Below, piece by piece: positions 25,803 to 37,705 of a DNA stretch of 64,000 nucleotides. Made by a program: the position numbers and the translations under genes. The DNA is from Epiperipatus broadwayi (Eukaryota > Onychophora > Udeonychophora > Euonychophora > Peripatidae). The stretch is taken from the NCBI GenBank assembly GCA_028023455.1, contig JAQFVV010012434.1:5112264-5176263 (forward strand), given 5' to 3'. Position 1 is the first letter of the stretch. Every line of letters starts with the position of its first letter. Under the pieces are notes generated by a model that was not told where the DNA came from, made no database searches, and was given only the letters and a program-made list of their open reading frames with translations.

Positions 25803-26575
25803 TTTAAATCTCTTTTTTCTAGCTAAGCGCTTTTGATATTTTGAGTACGATAATCATACCTTTATGAATCAATTTAGTTAAAATTTGATATTATCTGTAT
25901 TTGTTTATTGTTTATCGGATTTGCATAAAATTAAATTTATTGTTTTTATTCAAATCTATGTAAATGTTGTTAGCAAGGTAATTTTTTAAATAAAGGGATG
26001 CTGGCTTTTTTTTTAATGCATTCTTGTCTTTGGCTATAATCCATGCCTCCTTAAACTTTCTTTTTTTTTGTCATCTCTCTCAATGCCTATCTTCCTTAGA
26101 GAGATCAAACTTATGGACTGACTGCAGTTCATGCTCCAACAATATTGAAGAGTATTCATTGCTTCTTTTTTCCCTATTATATAAACAGTTGTGTTGTACC
26201 ACTCTTGTAGACAGGTTCACCATTGTTTCCACATAATATGCATTTGAATAATTAATATTTTTGCATTTTGATCGCTTCATGTCAGATATTGTAGGCACTG
26301 AGAGAGATGAGAGAAAAAAAAGTTTAAGGAAGCATAGACTATAGCCAAAGGCAAGTACATATTAAATAAAAAAGAAACTAGCAACCCTTTATCTAAAAAA
26401 ATAGCATTTCTAACAACATTTACATAGATTTGAATGAAAACAATAAATTTAATTTTATGCAAATCTGACAAACAATAAACAAATACAGATAATATCAAAT
26501 TTTAGCTAAATTGATTCATAAAGGTATGATTATGATAATTGAAGTATCAAAAGTGCTTAGCTAGAATAAAGAAAT
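25803..26575. repeat. Long fold-back element, arms about 290 bp
   Basis: The left arm (about 25803-26095) and right arm (about 26279-26575) are imperfect reverse complements. Outer-edge landmark is TTCTAGCTAAGC; inside are ATCATACCTTTATGAATCAA, AATTTATTGTTTT and ATAGCCAAAG/CTTTGGCTATA. The loop is about 185 bp. Four open frames of 64-73 codons lie in or next to it on both strands and are by-products of the palindrome. No transposase, so this is a non-autonomous fold-back or MITE-like element of unknown family. Confidence 0.75.
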
Positions 26576-29191
26576 TTAACTTGTTTAATGTCCAGTCTGC
26601 CATACTGAATTTTTAAAAAAACTGGCTTGAGACACAATTTTCACAATAACTTCAGTTTTAGTAAGATTAAAGCAAAAAGCTTTACATTGATAGAAAGTAG
26701 AAAAACTAAGGAAAACAATAAGGCTAAGATAAATAATAATAACTATTTAAAAAATAAGGAAAAAAAAGAAATTTCAATATCTGACATAATTATTACTTTA
26801 TTGTTTGTTCATAATTTCTAATTTATCATTAACCAAGTTTAAATTACATCTTCATTGATAATTTCTTTCTATTCCTCACAAAATTATATTTCAAACTATA
26901 TGTAATACTTTTTACCTTCAGAATCTTCAAAATAAGTCGCATATGAATTCTTCATTTTTATCTTGTACCCCAAAAGTTACCAAATCTCAAAGGAGTCTAT
27001 AAGAAAAAGATTCATCCTAATAAAAGATACAAAACAAATCATTTCCATATGATGGATATGCATTTGTCATCATAGCAATTGGCTTCTTGTCTATCTAAAA
27101 CTAGAAATTGTAAGTTACTATCTGTATCACTGATAAAATGAGTTTCATCTCTTCATTTTATATTTTTTGTGTACATCAGTAATATTTATATTCTTTATGC
27201 TTACCAGTGATGCTATCTTGTTATATTTATTGTCCTACAAAGATATAATTTATTTGCATATACCTCATTTGCTAGCTATAGAATTCAAAATAATGTGGCT
27301 AAACTACTGACTCCACAGTATGAGTACCAAGTCATGGACATGAATCAGAATTTGATTCTTTGCCTGTATACAATTATGTGGTATATAAACAACTATTGTG
27401 GTTATCTCCACACACACACCATTTAAAATCTCTCTTTATTGGTTTTAAGTGTTTATATTTTCACATGGTACTATGCCCAGTAAATTTTGTGATTGCTTTG
27501 TCAACTGCAAAATTTCTGTATATTTGATAATCAGTCCTAAAATTTACATTGTACTGCTCTATAATACCTTAATTTTATATATATAGACATTACTGTTATA
27601 TTAACATAAACCTGCAATTCCAAACCTAAAGATAGTAATATATAAACATAGTAAAATAAATATAGTAATAAACATAGTATAAATTATTAAAACTTTTGAG
27701 AATCATTATGTCTAGAAAATAAGATTTCCTAAATGTAGATCAGAGCCCCAAAATTACATAAACTACTTTTATTGTATTCGAATACAAATGTTTAAATTTA
27801 TATACGTATAATAAAGAGCATAAATGATATATAATTTATATACTACACAGACACCAATACAAATGCAAACAATACCATTTATCAAATAATTTTTAAAAAT
27901 TTATTATTCAAATAATTAAAAAATAAAAAATTTTAACACTTACAACCCAATATTCTGATTACATTTTGAAGTCCTTGAAATGTGAATTATCGGTGCATTT
28001 TTAATCCATTTTAGTACACTTTTTGGTCATTAAAAATTTCTGCCTTTATCTTCTCCATGAAAATTAGTAAACTGAGGAAAAAATAAAAAAATTAAATGAA
28101 TCTATTCATAATAATATTCATAAAAAATCCAATTTTGGGGGGATTTTGCGTAATAGACTCCATTAGAAAGAAAATTTTAAAATGCAATGAATTGTGGGAT
28201 TTCTGTTGACATCATGCTGGTAGTTTTCATATAATTTTAAAAAGAACACAAAATTTTAATGAAGCACCATCATGGCACTCTGTTGCCACTGTAAATACTT
28301 AAACTGTTAAAACATTAAGAAGAAATTATTTAATTAAATTTTATTTTAGTTTTGATAAAGGCAAATTAAAACAGGACAATGGTAATTTAGTTATTTTATA
28401 AGGAAAAGACTTACTATTAACTTTCCTGTATAAATAGTGGATTCATTTTAACTGGAGTTATTGGAGAGAATAGTATCCATGTTAGTTATGTTGAGCTCCA
28501 AAGCCAATAAATAGGAAGATCACTTGCCTTGTTGAAGTTTATAAAATTGTAGAAGCTGAACTGAATTGAAAGCTGCCATTGTTATATATCTGTTTATTAG
28601 GATGTCATATTTGTAATCTACATAGAAGCTAGCCTATTAATTGGAGATTCCAGTATTATATATATATATGAAAATACTGATGAAAGAAATTTTCTGTAAG
28701 TTTTATAAATAATGTTCATGTACAAGATTTATTTTTACACATGCATAAAGAACAGATGGAATAAGTTAGCAAAAAAAAAAAAAATCTAACAAAAGTAACT
28801 GACCTCCAAAGAATAAAAACTCTGAATATGCTTTCTTTGAATTTTATTATGCCGTTTATATAAGATATGTCTTAGAATTGAAAAAATACAATTAAATTAC
28901 CAAATGTATTATTCAGATTTTGTAATAAGTTCTTTTATACTGATATTTTCTATAATTAGATTGCAAAAATAATTTGATTTAAATGTTAAAAAAATTAATA
29001 ATTAAAATATTTTAGATTATAATATACACATTTGTTTGTGTTCATATTATATATGCATTCAACATTTAAGTATTTATATTATGTTTAAATAGAATAATAT
29101 TGGTCTATAGATTTAATAATGAATGAAATATTATATTATAACATGTATGACTGTTTGTCTGAAAATTTGTGTGATGTATATTATTAGATGT
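26576..29191. other. AT-rich DNA, no gene seen
   Basis: Short CA and TA runs (for example near 27408 and 28660) and low-complexity frames only. Confidence 0.5.
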
Positions 29192-29401
29192 GATATGTTG
29201 GGCTATTTCCATTATCTATAAGTGAATGTTGAGTGTACAGAAAATTTTAAACTTTATTTAAACTTTTCAAATACAAATAACTTGTTAGTAATAACACACA
29301 ATTAGACAATAGTAATTCCACAATGTCGCGAGTAATATTATTCTCCACTCTTTTTTAGGTGTTGCTGACCTGATATGCACAATGACAGTATTTGCATAGA
29401 A

Positions 29402-29477
29402 GTTGAACTCACACCTTTGGATTCTTGAATATCAAATTTAAGGCAAACACTCTAACCAATTGAGCTATTCTGTCAAA
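29402..29477 (-). pseudogene. tRNA-like SINE head (left arm)
   Basis: Reads on - as a box-A-like TAGCTCAATTGGTTAGAGT and a box-B-like GAGTTCAACTTC. It is the partner of the + copy at 29603-29680. Closer to the tRNA consensus in box A than in box B. Confidence 0.6.
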
Positions 29478-29602
29478 AGCAACAAATAGTAGAAAATTTG
29501 ATATATTTATATATGAGAGTTGGTTCAAATCCTCCTGAGTCCTTCAATTTTTTTTGAACCCTCATATATAAATATATCAAATTTCTACTATCTGTTGCAT
29601 TT

Positions 29603-29680
29603 GACAGAATAGCTCAGTTAGTTAGAGCTTTTGCCTTAAATTGGATATTCAAGAATCTAAAGGGGCAAGTTCAACTTCTA
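29603..29680 (+). pseudogene. tRNA-like SINE head (right arm)
   Basis: Box A is TAGCTCAGTTAGTTAGAGC (29610-29628) and box B is AAGTTCAACTTC (about 29667-29678). Spacing fits a tRNA gene-type RNA polymerase III promoter. The SINE body continues to about 29893. Confidence 0.65.
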
Positions 29681-29893
29681 TGTGAATACTGTCACTGTGC
29701 ATATCAGACCAGCAACAGCTGAAGAAGAATGGAGAATAATAATACTCAAAATGTTGTGTAATTACCAACCTGTGTTATCTAATTGTGTATTATTACTAAC
29801 AAGTTGTTTGTATTTGAAAAGTTTAAATAAAGTTTAAAATTTTCTGTACATTCAACATTCACTCATAGATGATAGAAATAGTCCAACATATCA

Positions 29894-32800
29894 TAGCTAA
29901 TGTATCAGCATGTTTATAGCTATGCATGTATACATATATTTAAATTATTCATTATTTATATATTAAAATAGAATAATTCATTTATTGATTTATTAATGAG
30001 TGGAATATTTTGTATTACTAGACATATATATGGATGCATACTTGTATGTGTCTACTTAATACCATTTACAATTTATATGTTTATAAACTGCAATTTAAGT
30101 AATGTTACATGAATAGTTTATTAATCTATGGAAATGTTTCAGATATTTGTAAATAGCCAAAATCAAAACGATCTGTTTTTATTATAGAATATTTATTAGA
30201 TCTTTCTTTATTCTTATTATTGTTATTATTATCATCATCATTATTTCTAATCAATAAATTTATTAATCTTTATGTTAAAATATTCCAGTGAAGTGATTTA
30301 ATGTTAAAATTAAGTATTGCATATTTTCTCTTATCACTATTACCCAAGTTCATTGTGATCTTAAAGTAATGGTATACAACATCTATATATGGGAGTGGAT
30401 ATCTATCTAATTATCTTTAAAATTATTTAGAAGGTGGCTAAGATAATGAAGATCATTTTAAAAATCCACTTACTTTACTTATGTTACAATGATTACTAGA
30501 TCATTGATGGCTAATATACTCATGGTATCTGATAGCACAGGGCATTCATGATGATAAGCACTGATCTAGTTATCCATAGTTATTTTAATACTTGGGTATG
30601 CCCTTGCAGCAGAAACATTAATAATTACTCTTTTATAGTATAATGCTCTTAGTTTGGCATTGGCTAGATGATGGTTAGCTTAAAAATTTTATATCACTTT
30701 TAAATCTGGTCATGAAAGTTGACCATTGACTACTGAATAATGTTTATGTTGGTGATACTATGTTTATTGTACATTTTCTGTGCTACCTAATAACAATGGT
30801 ATTCATTTACTGCATTCATATTCAATAAATATTTTTAACATTATTAACAGGAATATAATAATTGTTAGTAACACTAATGTATTTATTTAAGATGTGTATT
30901 ATAAGAAACTAGTTTGTATATTCCAATTTTTTTTTATTACAGACTATAGATAAGTGAATAGATGGAATAAAAAAATGCAAACAAAGATAGTGTATGAGTA
31001 AATGATTGAAGATAGAAAGTAAGAAAAGCTTTTAAATTGCTCACTGCAAAATAAAGATTTCTTTTTAAAGAAAATAGTGAAATGGAAAAAAATACTCACC
31101 AGTCTCAAATGCTGGATCATGGTTTATGTTTTCTTTTTTTTTTATTTACTTCTATAGTTAATAATAACTAGATCCCCTTTGCTCACCAATTATTAGATGG
31201 CTAACTGGGCCATATACAGTCCACTTACTTGAAACAGTTTTTAAAAATTATTTTGTAACCTAAAATAATTTAACAAGTTTCATTTAAATTTGAACCTCAT
31301 TTTATGTGTATATCAAGTAGAAGTGCTAACATTCTCATATGCAGGGATTGAAATAGGAAGCAAAAAAATGGAAATTAAGTACGATTATACTATAAATACA
31401 TGTGCTCTTAAATTCAAATCATTGCATATTTAAAGATTCAAGTAAATCTTAGGCCAATAGTCGATTTTATATATTGCATAAACCAAGATTATTATATCAC
31501 ATCATTTTTATAAGCGATGCACATGTTTACTATTCACTAACCAAACTTAATTGTATATATGACGAATATACTTGAATCACTGAGTCAAAGTCTGCAATCA
31601 TAAATTTATAGAGTTTATAATACTAAAATTTGGAAAACATGATTTGTACTTATTGATTATCAAATTATTTTTAAAAAGAAGTATTCAACTGTCTTTAAAT
31701 ATTAGCAATAATTTAATTTATAAATACATAGATAATTGAATGTATTTTTTGGCTTGGAAATTAATAAAAAGTTTGAGTGTTGGAAATGCCAAAACTGAAA
31801 TCTGGTTTGATGATCTTACGCTCTAAATTCTGATACTCTTAATACAGCACTAAATCACGCAGGTCGTGACTTATTAATTATTCACTAATAAAAAAAATCT
31901 CTCCTATTTCTCTCTCACATACACACCAAATGAGTTTAGATATCAATAAATGAAATATGATAGTAAAACCCCCGCAACAAAAGCACACAATATTAAATGT
32001 TCTCAGAAACGTAAATTAATAAAATTTTCGATTAAAAGATTATTTAGTCCATAGATATTATGTTTTTTTTTTTTCTTTTAACACTCACTAGCCTGAAAAA
32101 TAAATGAGATAAAAATAAAGATTAAAAATTTGATAGGAAAATAATATTATAAAGGTAACTAGAGAAGTAGGTAATTGTTAGACTATTTATAAAAGTCGAA
32201 TTTACGTTATAAAGATATCTAAGAATATAAAATAATGTCAACAAAAAATTATAAAAAAAGTATTTAAACTTTTTTAATTAGTTTTTGCGAATGTAAATAT
32301 ATTTACCCAAACACACATACAATCAAGCATACTAATGTAGTTGAAGTGCGTCTCTGATTGACGCCCTCCTACTGTGGTATCAAAAATTATTTCACTAAGT
32401 ATTAAATGCCCCAAAGCTAAAAATTACTATTTCCTCTTAGTTAAAAAGATTGATAAGTAGAATTATTAAATTTAGTACAAATCCCAAATTAAATTAATTT
32501 GCATAGAAGTTTGCTTAAAGTAATATTTAATGTTTAAGTGATTAAAGGTGATATAATTTTTATTCATTTATTTTGTGTGTGTGTGAAAGAGAAAATTAGT
32601 GTTTTATTGTCTTACATATAATATTAGCTAGCATATTTATTATATTTATAATTTTTTATTTTTAATATTGTATATATTTTATGCTAAAGTTTTTCTACTT
32701 GGAGATAGAAGTTAAAATTAGGGAATGAGTTCTACATCCAAACATTAAAATTTGATCATCATTGTTGGAAGTTTGGTTTAATTTGCCATTCCTTAATACT

Positions 32801-32903
32801 ATATTCTAACAACTCAGGATTTTGAGTTACTGACAAGCAAAATAAATTGGGATAATAGGGTGGCAACAATAATAACAATATATATATAATTTACTTATTG
32901 ACT
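29894..32903. other. AT-rich DNA, no gene seen
   Basis: No coding or RNA gene recognised. A short TTAGCTAGCATATTTAT segment near 32622 also occurs inside the MITE at about 32938, hinting at another partial copy. Confidence 0.45.
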
Positions 32904-33174
32904 TGCGCTAACACGCTTAGGTTAGAGAAGTTTAATATTAGCTAGCATATTTATAATTTAATATTTAATTTAACACACTGTACAGGCTTACGAACACCTG
33001 CACATATATAATGTAATATATAAGGGATTCAAACTCAGACTTTCACACGACTTTCAACTCTCCATGCCATCTCTTATTGCTGACCCACCTGTATTTAATA
33101 TTGTAAAAATTAGCGCAGATAAATATATAAATTTTTACAATATTAAACTTCTCTAACCTAAGCGTGTTAGCGCA
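32904..33174. mobile_element. MITE with perfect 36-bp terminal inverted repeats
   Basis: 32904-32939 and 33139-33174 are exact reverse complements, beginning TGCGCTAACACGCTTAGG. Total length is 271 bp with no coding capacity, typical of a non-autonomous cut-and-paste element. The interior (about 32970-33105) contains, on -, the box-B region and 3' part of the SINE family at 37.2 kb (AGGTGGGTCAGCAATA, AGTCTGAGTTTGAATCCC). An unambiguous target duplication is not visible, so the superfamily is unassigned. Confidence 0.8.
32970..33105 (-). mobile_element. SINE-derived segment inside the MITE
   Basis: The minus-strand order AGGTGGGTCAGCAATA, GTGTGAAAGTCTGAGTTTGA, then GCAGGTGTTCGTAAGCCTGT follows the 3' half of the SINE at 37166-37684. 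Confidence 0.6.
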
Positions 33175-33289
33175 GAATTATTGATAATATATATATATAG
33201 CAAAATCTTCCTAACAAAAATTTCAACTCTGAACTTTTTTTTTTTCAAATTAAAAAAAAAAAAAAACGCTTACTAAAAGGGTTGTTTTT

Positions 33290-33450
33290 ATTATTATTTA
33301 AGTTTGACTAAACCAAATTAACGAATAGTTTTATTGTTAGGAGCTCATAAAAGGTTCAAGCAACGCAAATACCAGAATTGGAATCGATTCGAAAACCTTA
33401 CATTGCAGAATGTAATAATCCACAATCACAGGACACTCTGACTAATATAT
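33290..33450 (-). mobile_element. Possible tRNA-derived SINE
   Basis: On - there is a box-B-like GGTTTTCGAATCGATTCC preceded by a short hairpin (TTACATTCTGCAATGTAA). No convincing box A, so this is tentative. Confidence 0.3.
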
Positions 33451-33559
33451 ATATATAAACATATTCTACAAGAGCATATAGACAATTGTCAAAAATTACA
33501 ATAAATCTGAACAATTTTTGATATTTGCTGAACCAGGCTTTCTATGCAGAGTATCTTTG

Positions 33560-34032
33560 TCAAAGAAATACTACAATAAACATTAGCATATTTTCATAAG
33601 TATAAACATAAACCAAACTATTCGCTACAATCAATTGCTCTACAGTCGTTAGGTAATCAAGAGTACACTACTGCCTTATCAATTTTAAGTCCAAGAATTG
33701 ATTATTGTCCTCTTTTATTACCTATTTAATTTCAGAAAATTTCTTTAATTTATATGTAAATATATATATATTGTCTATACTAAACTTAATGTACGTTTAT
33801 GTACAAGCTCAGGAGGAGCACAAACAATGACGTCCACATATGTAATATATATAACTTTTTTATTGACATCTAAAAGAGATTGAATGACCTCCCTTTCAAC
33901 GAAGGCTAAAATTACGCTATTTATAATACCACTATTAGATAATAAACCCATGGGCCAATTCGTAATCATAACAAAGGTACCACCCTTAAATGTAGCATAC
34001 AAATTATCATTGATCCACCATAAAAGGTCCAT
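33560..34032 (-). pseudogene. Penelope-like element reverse transcriptase fragment
   Basis: The 85-codon open stretch at 33775-34032 reads TFKGGTF, then WPMGLLSNSGIINSVIL, FVEREVIQSL and YVDVIVCAPP. This parallels the Penelope-like RT palm, where F-x-G-x-x-Y-x-Q-x-x-G-x-P-M-G-S-P-L-S is followed by an E-rich helix and R-Y-V-D-D. The second catalytic aspartate is replaced by V (YVDV), so it would be inactive. Past the stop, another frame gives IKEDNNQFLDLKI, matching the conserved segment after the palm in these elements. No GIY-YIG endonuclease seen. It is a fossil fragment; the first methionine is not a true start. Confidence 0.6.
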
Positions 34033-34049
34033 ATATATATATATATATA

Positions 34050-35001
34050 AGCAATTGGCCTGTTTGATTTAGTATGGTGATAGAGTTACAGATTCAAAGA
34101 ACTAATATTTTATGTATTAATTTCCAACTTGATCAACTGAATGGAATTGCAGTACTTGAATAAAATTTTAAACTCTTGAATAGCTCAAAATGATTTTTAT
34201 ATCCAATATTCTGTAAACATTTTTTAAAATTGTAAGTTTAATATAAAAAGCGAAAAAAATGCACATAGATGACATATGTTTTTTTATATACAGAGCATGT
34301 AAAGTTTTAGAATGGAATTTATTGTTAATTGACAAAACCTCTCTAAGACCTTAAATCAACCAAGCGCAGCAAATTTTTAATGTCCACTCCACATGTTTTT
34401 GTCATTATATCTGTAGTCAGTATGATTATTCATATGGTGAATGAATATGGATGAGTTCCAATCAGCATCATGAGTTCACTAGCTTGTTACTTATAAGTTT
34501 AAAATCAATTTAAATGATGATCTTTCTTGTATGAAAAGAAAAAATAGATGTATTTTATTAGTTCTTACTTACGGATTTGTGATTTTAACATTTAAAAAAG
34601 AGCAATACAAAGACTTAAAACTCCACACAAGGTATGAATATAATTATGTTTGGAGTGAGAAGAGGATTATGAGTGAAATATTTAGGTGAATAAACAAATG
34701 GATATTACTCACATTATTGAAAGAAATTAAGAGACAAATGAAATTAGTCTGAATTTTTTGCATGAAGAATAAAGAAATAAAAATAAACAGTATCCAAGAT
34801 ATTGTAAAGGTCCTTGAAAAATATTGTGTTTGAAATGGATGGATGAAGAAAAGAAACTATGGATTGGAAAAACTGGTTTAAATTTGAGACTTTCATTCTG
34901 CAGTGTGTTGATAATGATTAAAAATGATAAAAATAAAAACTTTATTATAATAACACTACTATTGATATACCTATGAGTTTTGATCTATATGACAGCACTC
35001 T
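34050..35001. other. AT-rich DNA, no gene seen
   Basis: Nothing recognised on either strand. Confidence 0.45.
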
Positions 35002-35130
35002 TGGTGGATCCTGGTTGGCATTTTCTAAATATGTCAATCTGATACTTGCTTTGTTTAATCATAATTATTTATTTCCATAAATAAAATTGTGTATATATAT
35101 ATAAATGCATTGGTATATTTTAAAAAAAAA

Positions 35131-35526
35131 CTTTTTTGAGTCATACTATGTATTAGTTTTTTGTGCAGAGAAATTATTCTATCCAGCATACAAAGAATCC
35201 TGCTTAAATTTTTCAACAAAGTCTTCATCCACTGAAACAGAAAATTCCTTTGATGAATTATGTTTCCAATGTTTTGACAAAATCACATTCACCTTCATCA
35301 AGGCTAAGGATGCAATGGAGAATTGTTGTGTTCATTACAGCCATAGCTTTGACAAATATTAATGTAATTTCATTGAAATATTGGTGAACTAATTCAGTAA
35401 AAAAAAATTCAGTTTCAGTGAGAGAAGACCTTATTGAAGAATTGAAAAATTTACCTAGAATTCTTTGTATAAAGATGGAATAATTTCTGTACACAAAAAA
35501 CTAATATATGGTTCGACCCAAAAATG
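35131..35526. mobile_element. Palindromic MITE-like fold-back element, 396 bp
   Basis: Ends read CTTTTTTGAGTCATACTATG and, reversed, CATTTTTGGGTCGAACCAT. The arms match imperfectly through nearly the full length (TATTAGTTTTTTGTG, ACAAAGAATYCT, CACTGAAACWGAA). The two open frames, 35105-35362 on + and 35258-35494 on -, encode similar-looking peptides because each arm is read in the same relative frame. The termini loosely recall Tc1/mariner ends, but I cannot confirm a TA target duplication. Confidence 0.7.
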
Positions 35527-37144
35527 TTTTTATTTTTATCTTATAACCTGTGAAAATCTGCATTATAATATTGGTATATACTGTATGTACAAAATACAAA
35601 AAAATTACTTACAAATTTATAATTGTTTTTTTTAATATTAAAAAATTATATCTATCATTTGTAATTTAACAAATGTGAGGAGATAAAAAATGCTTGTGTT
35701 AACATGAAATATTATACACAATTACTTTCAAAAAATATGTAATTCCATTACATTTATCTATTTTTCTATATTAATTGTAATAAATTAATAAATGCTTAAA
35801 TATAAATATTTAAATATTTAAAGGGCTTAAACTAGTTTAAGTAAAAACAAATTGTATGATTAATTCTATAAGTAATATGTATTCTAAAGAGAAAACATTC
35901 TTCTTTTAGACCAAAATGTTTCTTTGTTACATCAAAAGTTTTATGTTTTTGTCAAAGTCAGAAATCAGTTAATTGAAATATTTGTATCAGGGACTGTTTT
36001 CATATTTGATTTTAAATAATTTTCATTATTTCCAAAAATTTTCAGTATTTCCAAAAATTTTAATCATTTCAAATTTTGTTTTAAATAATTACACCCTTAT
36101 CCTGGTTAGAATATAAAATGCATTGCCTCACATAAAAAATAAGAAATTATAATGAGTTCCTATGGTAATAAAATTAATTCATTTCTTTACATTCAAAAAT
36201 ATATAAAAATTTAATTAAAAAATAAAGCATAAATTAAAATAAGTGTTAATTAATCATTAAATATTTTTACTAAGCATATTATGTAATATTGTGGAAAGAA
36301 ACTATTCTTTACACATGCACTATAAAATTCAAGCCTTAATTTAAAAATGGTCACTAAATTGTTGACTCATTTAAAGAATAAGCTCTAAGCATAGGTAGAC
36401 CCCTTATGTTTTTAAAACATTGATGAGAGAATGCATGTCTATTACATAGTGCATGTGTGAAGAGTAGTTTCTTTTCATAATATACATTATTAACTATTGA
36501 ATATGCACATTATTTAATAGAATTGCTATAGACTGAGTGAGTGTACTATATAAAATCATTTCAGTAGCTTTAATTTTTAAAACTATATTAAAAAATTATA
36601 ATTTTTTGATTGCCAAAATGCTATTTTATTTCTTAAGTAGAAAAGAATATTTTCTAATGCACCATTCATTAAATTAAAGTAATGCATAAAAAAAGACTAA
36701 CATTTTTAAAATGTCTAACCAATAAAACATTGAAGTGATTTTGCACCACTATTTTTTTTAAAATAATAGCACTTCATAAATTGTATTTACTTTACATAAA
36801 TGCAATAAGTTAAATTAAAAAATTTTATAAAGATACATAATGCACAGTTGATTGCTGAAGTTTTAATAATAATTATTATTAAATATTTTTTAAGTTTGCT
36901 GCTAGTATAAGTATTTTTTAATGGACACTATTTTTTTGGACTATCAGAAACAAATTATGAGATGATTGATTTAAAATTGACAAAGTTGATTATTAACTAC
37001 ATAATGCATAAAATCATTTTTTTCTCTCCCCCCTTTTCAAAATTATTTATAATTGCAATGAACCCAATTATTATTAGCAAATTGTAAGAATTATAATTTT
37101 GGAATATCAAAGATTATGAGATTGACCTAAATTGTGCAATATTT
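35527..37144. other. AT-rich DNA, no gene seen
   Basis: Part of duplicated segment copy 1; no coding or RNA motif recognised. Confidence 0.5.
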
Positions 37145-37705
37145 TTAACTTAAATTTAGTAACTTACCTATATAAATGCAGGTTTTAGCCTGTGCAATGT
37201 ATTAATTTGTATAAATAGTGTATAAAAGGTCTGCCCATCCCTCACATATGTATGTATAAATGAATTATTTTCCTGTACATGAGGGGTCAGAATGACTAAT
37301 ATGTCAACATGGGTAGGATGACAACCTTGGCACTAACAAGGGCTTTCAATGTTCCATCATCAGATTTTCAATGAAATGAAAGGCTGAAGAGTTGTGAGTT
37401 GGGATAGTTTGAAGCCTGTCCATTAAAGTATGAAGATTGGCTATCTTAATATAAAACTGAGCACTGATTATATATATGTGTGAGGATAGTAATCTGGACC
37501 AACTGATGATTTCTGGTTTGGCATGAAATGCATCTGTTGGTGATTATTTATCTTTTCAACATGTGTGTGATCAGGTGGGTCAGCAATTTGAGATGGAACT
37601 GAGAGTAGTGGGTCATGTGAAAGTCTGAGTTCGAATCCCACCTATATTACATATATAAATGCAGTTTTTAGCCTGTGCAATGTATTAACTTAAATTTAGT
37701 AACTT
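37145..37705 (+). mobile_element. Retroposed SINE-like element with 21-bp target duplication
   Basis: The 21-bp flanks (37145-37165 and 37685-37705, core AACTTAAATTTAGTAACTT) are identical, as in LINE-mediated retroposition. The 519-bp insert starts and ends with the same ~38-bp sequence (landmark GTTTTAGCCTGTGCAATG; TTTTTAGCC in the right copy). Near the 3' end is a tRNA-like region with GTGGGTCAGCAATTTGAG and the box-B-like GAGTTCGAATCCC (about 37633-37645). The terminal direct repeat suggests a partial upstream monomer fused to a full monomer. Confidence 0.75.

Larger units (their letters stand above)
29192..29893. repeat. Head-to-head SINE pair forming a ~340-bp inverted repeat
   Basis: Left arm 29192-29529 (SINE on -) and right arm 29553-29893 (SINE on +) match almost throughout, with a spacer of about 23 nt. 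Both arms carry the tRNA-like head, a CTGAAGAAG-type segment in the right arm (CTAAAAAAG in the left) and a tail with AAGTTTAAATAAAGTTTAAA. Homology extends past the tRNA head to the centre, so the unit is longer than a plain SINE; a single palindromic element is an alternative. Confidence 0.8.

Noticed and set aside
26024-26498. Several 70-codon frames suggesting a small gene cluster
   Set aside because: All lie in arms or loop of the fold-back element and mirror each other.
35105-35494. Overlapping open frames on both strands encoding similar-looking peptides
   Set aside because: They are two arms of one palindromic element read in the same relative frame; no family motif, and the duplicate copy shows the same.
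37572-37645. A true tRNA gene
   Set aside because: Box B is good, but D- and T-arms do not pair properly and the unit is embedded in a repeated element.
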